Source: Nitrosarchaeum sp. (GTDB taxonomy: Archaea > Thermoproteota > Nitrososphaeria > Nitrososphaerales > Nitrosopumilaceae). Taken from it: a stretch of 6,724 nt of DNA. The stretch covers positions 1 through 6,724 of the forward strand of contig SCUP01000326.1 of the NCBI GenBank assembly GCA_004297665.1, read 5' to 3'. The notes under the pieces were generated by a model that saw only the letters and a program-made list of their open reading frames with translations, did not search any database and was not told the origin of the DNA. Shown here piece by piece: positions 4,267 through 6,724 of the stretch (its first letter is position 1; each line of letters starts with the position of its first letter). Made by a program: the position numbers and the translations under genes.

Positions 4267-6305
4267 ATGCCGGTTGCTTCATCAAATGCAGTTAGCTGAT
4301 CTTTCTTTCGTTTTAGAGCAGCAAAGATTCCTAAAATTGCAGCTATCCACATTGTACTAAATACAATATTAGATACGCTAACAAACATGTATGGTGTAGC
4401 ATCCATAATATTTTGACGTATTGCGAAAGCGCGTTCGCCAATGTTAGTCATACCGGTTTGAAATGCAGCATTGTCTTCTGAGATTCCAGAAATAGTTTCA
4501 GCATTTGCAATCATATTATCAACATCACGTTCTATTCTAAGAAAGCTTGTAGATTCGGTAGGAAATACCCAAACAGGGTTTTTGCTTTCAGGTAATTTTT
4601 CCATAACAATTGCCAAATCTTGTTTAATTGCCATTAAATGAGTTTTAATTGAAACCGGATCAGCTGAACCAAGTATACCATCTAAATTTCCACGTATTCT
4701 ATCAAGAGGGTAAACATCAGCATGATATCCATTGATTGCCATAAACCCTCCAAAAATGATAATTGCAACTACTCCAATCATTGAGAGTTGATATGTTCTT
4801 TTTGCCATTTTTTCTGTCTTGGTTAAAACAGGAATATTGCCGGATTTAATTCTTTTAAATCTTGTATGAGAGAGGCTCATGTAGGAGATATAAAAAAAGC
4901 CAACGGTTTGCAATCCAATAATAGGTGCAAAAACAGGATTATTGGAAAATATTGAAATTAAAATTCCCATAATTCCATAGACGCCAAAAAAGATCTCAAG
5001 CAATGTAGTTTTTGTAAAAGGTAAATTGTATGCTTTATCTCTCCAATTATCTTCTTTGTTAACAATTCCATATTTTGGAGTTCTTAGAAATTCATTTTTC
5101 TTTCCAAAAACAGCATCAAACACAGCTACACTGTTATTCACAGACATTCCGGCATTGTAAACAAGTAATGCAGGCAAAATCTTTGCTTTTGATTTCCAAG
5201 ATTTATGATACATACTTTGAATTATCACAATGTATGCACCAGGACCCATGGCAAGATATGCGGCAATTGTCAATGCTGGAATAAAACTAACAAGATAAAG
5301 ATTCATGTTTGAAGCTAAAAGTACAGGTAATGCAAGAAATTGTATCAACATTAAGGGGTAAACAATATGACGTGTTAGTTGGACAAATGCTTGAATTTTT
5401 GCTTCTACTGAAACTTTACGTTTGATTACAATGTCTGCTAATAATTTAATTGCACATTGGATAGAGCCTTTTGCCCAACGAAATTGTTGTCTTTTAGCTG
5501 CATTCATTTGAACAGGAAGTTCAGCGTCAACTACAATATCAGGTAAAAAAACACATTTCCATCCTTTCATCTGAGCTCTATAACTTAGATCAAGATCTTC
5601 AACAAGTGTAGCAGTGTGCCATCCACCAGCATCTTCTATACAATCACATTTCCAGATTCCGGCAGTGCCATTAAAATTCATAAATAAATTAGAATTGCTC
5701 TTAGCTTTTTGTTCAATTAAAAAATGAAAGTCAAGACTAAGCGCTTGTGCCTGAGTAATTGCAGAATAGTTTTCATTTACATGTCCCCAACGACATTGAA
5801 CCAATCCAATATTAGATTTAGAAAAGTGAGGAATCGCTCTTTTTAGAAACCAATTTGGTGGAATAAAATCAGCATCAAAAATTGCTACAAACTCCGTATC
5901 GGTAATTTGCATTGCATATTTTAGAGCACCTGCTTTGTATCCTTTTCTTGTACCACGTCGTATATGATCAATTTGAAATCCTTGTTTTTTGTATTTAGCA
6001 ACAACATCAAATAAAATATCTGTTGTTTCATCATCAGAATCATCTAAAACCATTATCCTCATCTTTTCTTTTGGATAATCCATCATACACACGGCATCAA
6101 CTAGTCTCTTTGCAACATACTTTTCATTGTATATTGGCAATTGAATAGTAACTGATGGAGTTCCCACATTGGCAGTAGAAAGAATTTCTTTTCGTTTTAT
6201 TGAGAGATATGTCAGATAATAGAAATTACAGGTATAAGCGCTAATAATAATTGCAGATACAATAAACAGATTAAAAATAAATTGAGTAAATGAATTAAGT
6301 GCCAT
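4263..6305 (-). CDS. Membrane glycosyltransferase, GT2 cellulose-synthase-like
   Basis: A 680-residue processive-type GT2 enzyme, expected to transfer sugars from nucleotide-sugars and probably extrude a polysaccharide or glycosylate envelope lipids. Residues about 9-34 form the first membrane helix. The cytosolic catalytic domain (about 50-300) shows every hallmark: LDDSDD (D88/D89), DAD (144-146) binding metal and UDP-type donor, FNGTAG (211-216) at the acceptor site, catalytic-base motif TLVED (D237), and Q273-x2-R276-W277. Membrane helices follow at roughly 306-331, 337-362, 375-395, 434-453, 460-478 and 506-525. After them comes an unusual region of about 110 residues (527-637), helical and probably outside the cell, containing NPVWVFPTES. 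A last helix (638-663) returns the Lys-rich tail to the cytosol. The PilZ domain of bacterial cellulose synthases is absent. The sugar and product are unknown. The ATG follows a good TATA box. The gene is downstream of, and co-oriented with, the ferredoxin gene, with no obvious functional link. Confidence 0.92.
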   Translation of the reverse strand: MALNSFTQFIFNLFIVSAIIISAYTCNFYYLTYLSIKRKEILSTANVGTPSVTIQLPIYNEKYVAKRLVDAVCMMDYPKEKMRIMVLDDSDDETTDILFDVVAKYKKQGFQIDHIRRGTRKGYKAGALKYAMQITDTEFVAIFDADFIPPNWFLKRAIPHFSKSNIGLVQCRWGHVNENYSAITQAQALSLDFHFLIEQKAKSNSNLFMNFNGTAGIWKCDCIEDAGGWHTATLVEDLDLSYRAQMKGWKCVFLPDIVVDAELPVQMNAAKRQQFRWAKGSIQCAIKLLADIVIKRKVSVEAKIQAFVQLTRHIVYPLMLIQFLALPVLLASNMNLYLVSFIPALTIAAYLAMGPGAYIVIIQSMYHKSWKSKAKILPALLVYNAGMSVNNSVAVFDAVFGKKNEFLRTPKYGIVNKEDNWRDKAYNLPFTKTTLLEIFFGVYGIMGILISIFSNNPVFAPIIGLQTVGFFYISYMSLSHTRFKRIKSGNIPVLTKTEKMAKRTYQLSMIGVVAIIIFGGFMAINGYHADVYPLDRIRGNLDGILGSADPVSIKTHLMAIKQDLAIVMEKLPESKNPVWVFPTESTSFLRIERDVDNMIANAETISGISEDNAAFQTGMTNIGERAFAIRQNIMDATPYMFVSVSNIVFSTMWIAAILGIFAALKRKKDQLTAFDEATGI

Positions 6306-6330
6306 TGTCTAGTTCCCAAAATGTCTGGTC

Positions 6331-6340
6331 AATATTTATA
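6331..6340 (-). promoter_or_regulatory. TATA box for the glycosyltransferase gene
   Basis: The minus strand reads TATAAATATT, the best TATA match in the window. Its centre is about 30 bases before the ATG at 6305, predicting a leader of only a few bases. It gives this gene its own promoter inside the 52-base gap after the ferredoxin gene. Confidence 0.6.
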
Positions 6341-6357
6341 CTTGCAAAATAATTTAC

Positions 6358-6724
6358 TTATTTTTGCTCAAAGATCTTAATTGCTTGTGGCGGACAAACA
6401 CCTTCACATGCAAGACAAAATATGCAATCAGGTTCCTTTGACATGAGGGGTTTTTTCTCAGATCCGGGATTCCCAGGAGTATCAAACCATTCATAGACTC
6501 CAACTGGACATGCTTCAATACATGCACCATCTGCAATACAGATATCATAATCAACAGATACGAATTCACCCCAAACACCAAGAATTCCATTGTTGGTGCC
6601 TTTCCTACCCCAAGTCTTGATTGTGTATCCATTTGCATCAAATGGAGTAGAGGGTTTCATTTTAGATTTGTAAGTAACATCAATTGGACCTGGTTTTGCT
6701 CCATCAGGAATTTCAAATTCACCA
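6358..6724 (-). CDS. Archaeal ferredoxin, zinc-ferredoxin-like [3Fe-4S]/[4Fe-4S] type, 5' truncated
   Basis: This is a dicluster ferredoxin carrying low-potential electrons in the cytosol, for example for 2-oxoacid oxidoreductases. Counting from the methionine at 6660, cluster II is the full C79-x2-C82-x2-C85-x3-C89-P. Cluster I reads CIADGACIEACP (C41, C47, C51), with Asp44 where the second Cys should be. This is the Sulfolobus ferredoxin pattern, which usually holds a [3Fe-4S] or aspartate-ligated cluster. The segments VDYDICIADGAC and WFDTPGNPGSEKK also match that family. The frame stays open upstream of 6660 to the window edge (GEFEIPDGAKPGPIDVTYKSK before the Met), so the true start lies outside. 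The N-terminal histidines that bind zinc in the Sulfolobus protein are not seen in the visible part, so zinc binding is undecided. It ends with TAA 52 bases before the glycosyltransferase start. Confidence 0.93.
   Translation of the reverse strand, partial: GEFEIPDGAKPGPIDVTYKSKMKPSTPFDANGYTIKTWGRKGTNNGILGVWGEFVSVDYDICIADGACIEACPVGVYEWFDTPGNPGSEKKPLMSKEPDCIFCLACEGVCPPQAIKIFEQK

Noticed and set aside
6354..6641. 95-aa minus-strand ORF overlapping the ferredoxin
   Set aside because: It is an out-of-frame shadow; the overlapping frame has both iron-sulfur motifs.
1..6724. CRISPR array, insertion sequence or prophage
   Set aside because: No regularly spaced repeats, transposase, integrase or terminal repeats were seen; the only direct repeat pair lies inside a coding sequence.

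Overview
The window looks like a compact, AT-rich archaeal chromosome segment, most likely from a marine ammonia-oxidising thaumarchaeon (Nitrosopumilus-like; inference). The reasons are an archaeal-type ribosomal protein uL16 (L10e), a tRNA-Gly of archaeal/eukaryotic style, a Sulfolobus-type ferredoxin in which Asp replaces one cluster cysteine, a convincing C/D box guide RNA, and TATA-like boxes about 25 bases before start codons with no Shine-Dalgarno leader, as expected for leaderless archaeal genes.

Layout from left to right. (1) The 3' half of the uL16 gene (+) overlaps the end of a small unknown gene (-) by 9 bases. (2) That small gene and tRNA-Gly(GCC) diverge from a 63-base gap with adjacent TATA-like boxes. 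The tRNA encodes its CCA tail and ends one base from the stop codon of an opposing gene. (3) A minus-strand pair encodes a CPA2/Kef-type cation:proton antiporter membrane domain followed, with an 8-base overlap, by a 143-residue soluble protein of unknown function. (4) A 413-base stretch (2423-2835) that would usually be called intergenic is the richest part. It holds the antiporter promoter, a probable C/D box methylation-guide sRNA, a perfect 11-bp inverted repeat, and directly behind it a 35-residue Cys2His2-like microprotein gene. (5) A 476-residue coiled-coil protein (+) with roughly 25-residue repeats meets, tail to tail with a 4-base overlap, a 680-residue membrane glycosyltransferase (-) of the cellulose-synthase-like GT2 type with an unusual C-terminal extracytoplasmic helical region. 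(6) A minus-strand ferredoxin gene runs off the right edge.

The genes do not form one pathway. They are translation parts (uL16, tRNA, rRNA-guide sRNA), membrane transport, envelope polysaccharide synthesis, electron transfer, and several lineage-specific unknowns. The strongest candidates for new biology are the sRNA, whose guide is complementary to what I recall as the archaeal 23S rRNA segment next to the peptidyl transferase centre, and the adjacent operator-microprotein unit. Both rest on reading the sequence by eye; no searches were run.
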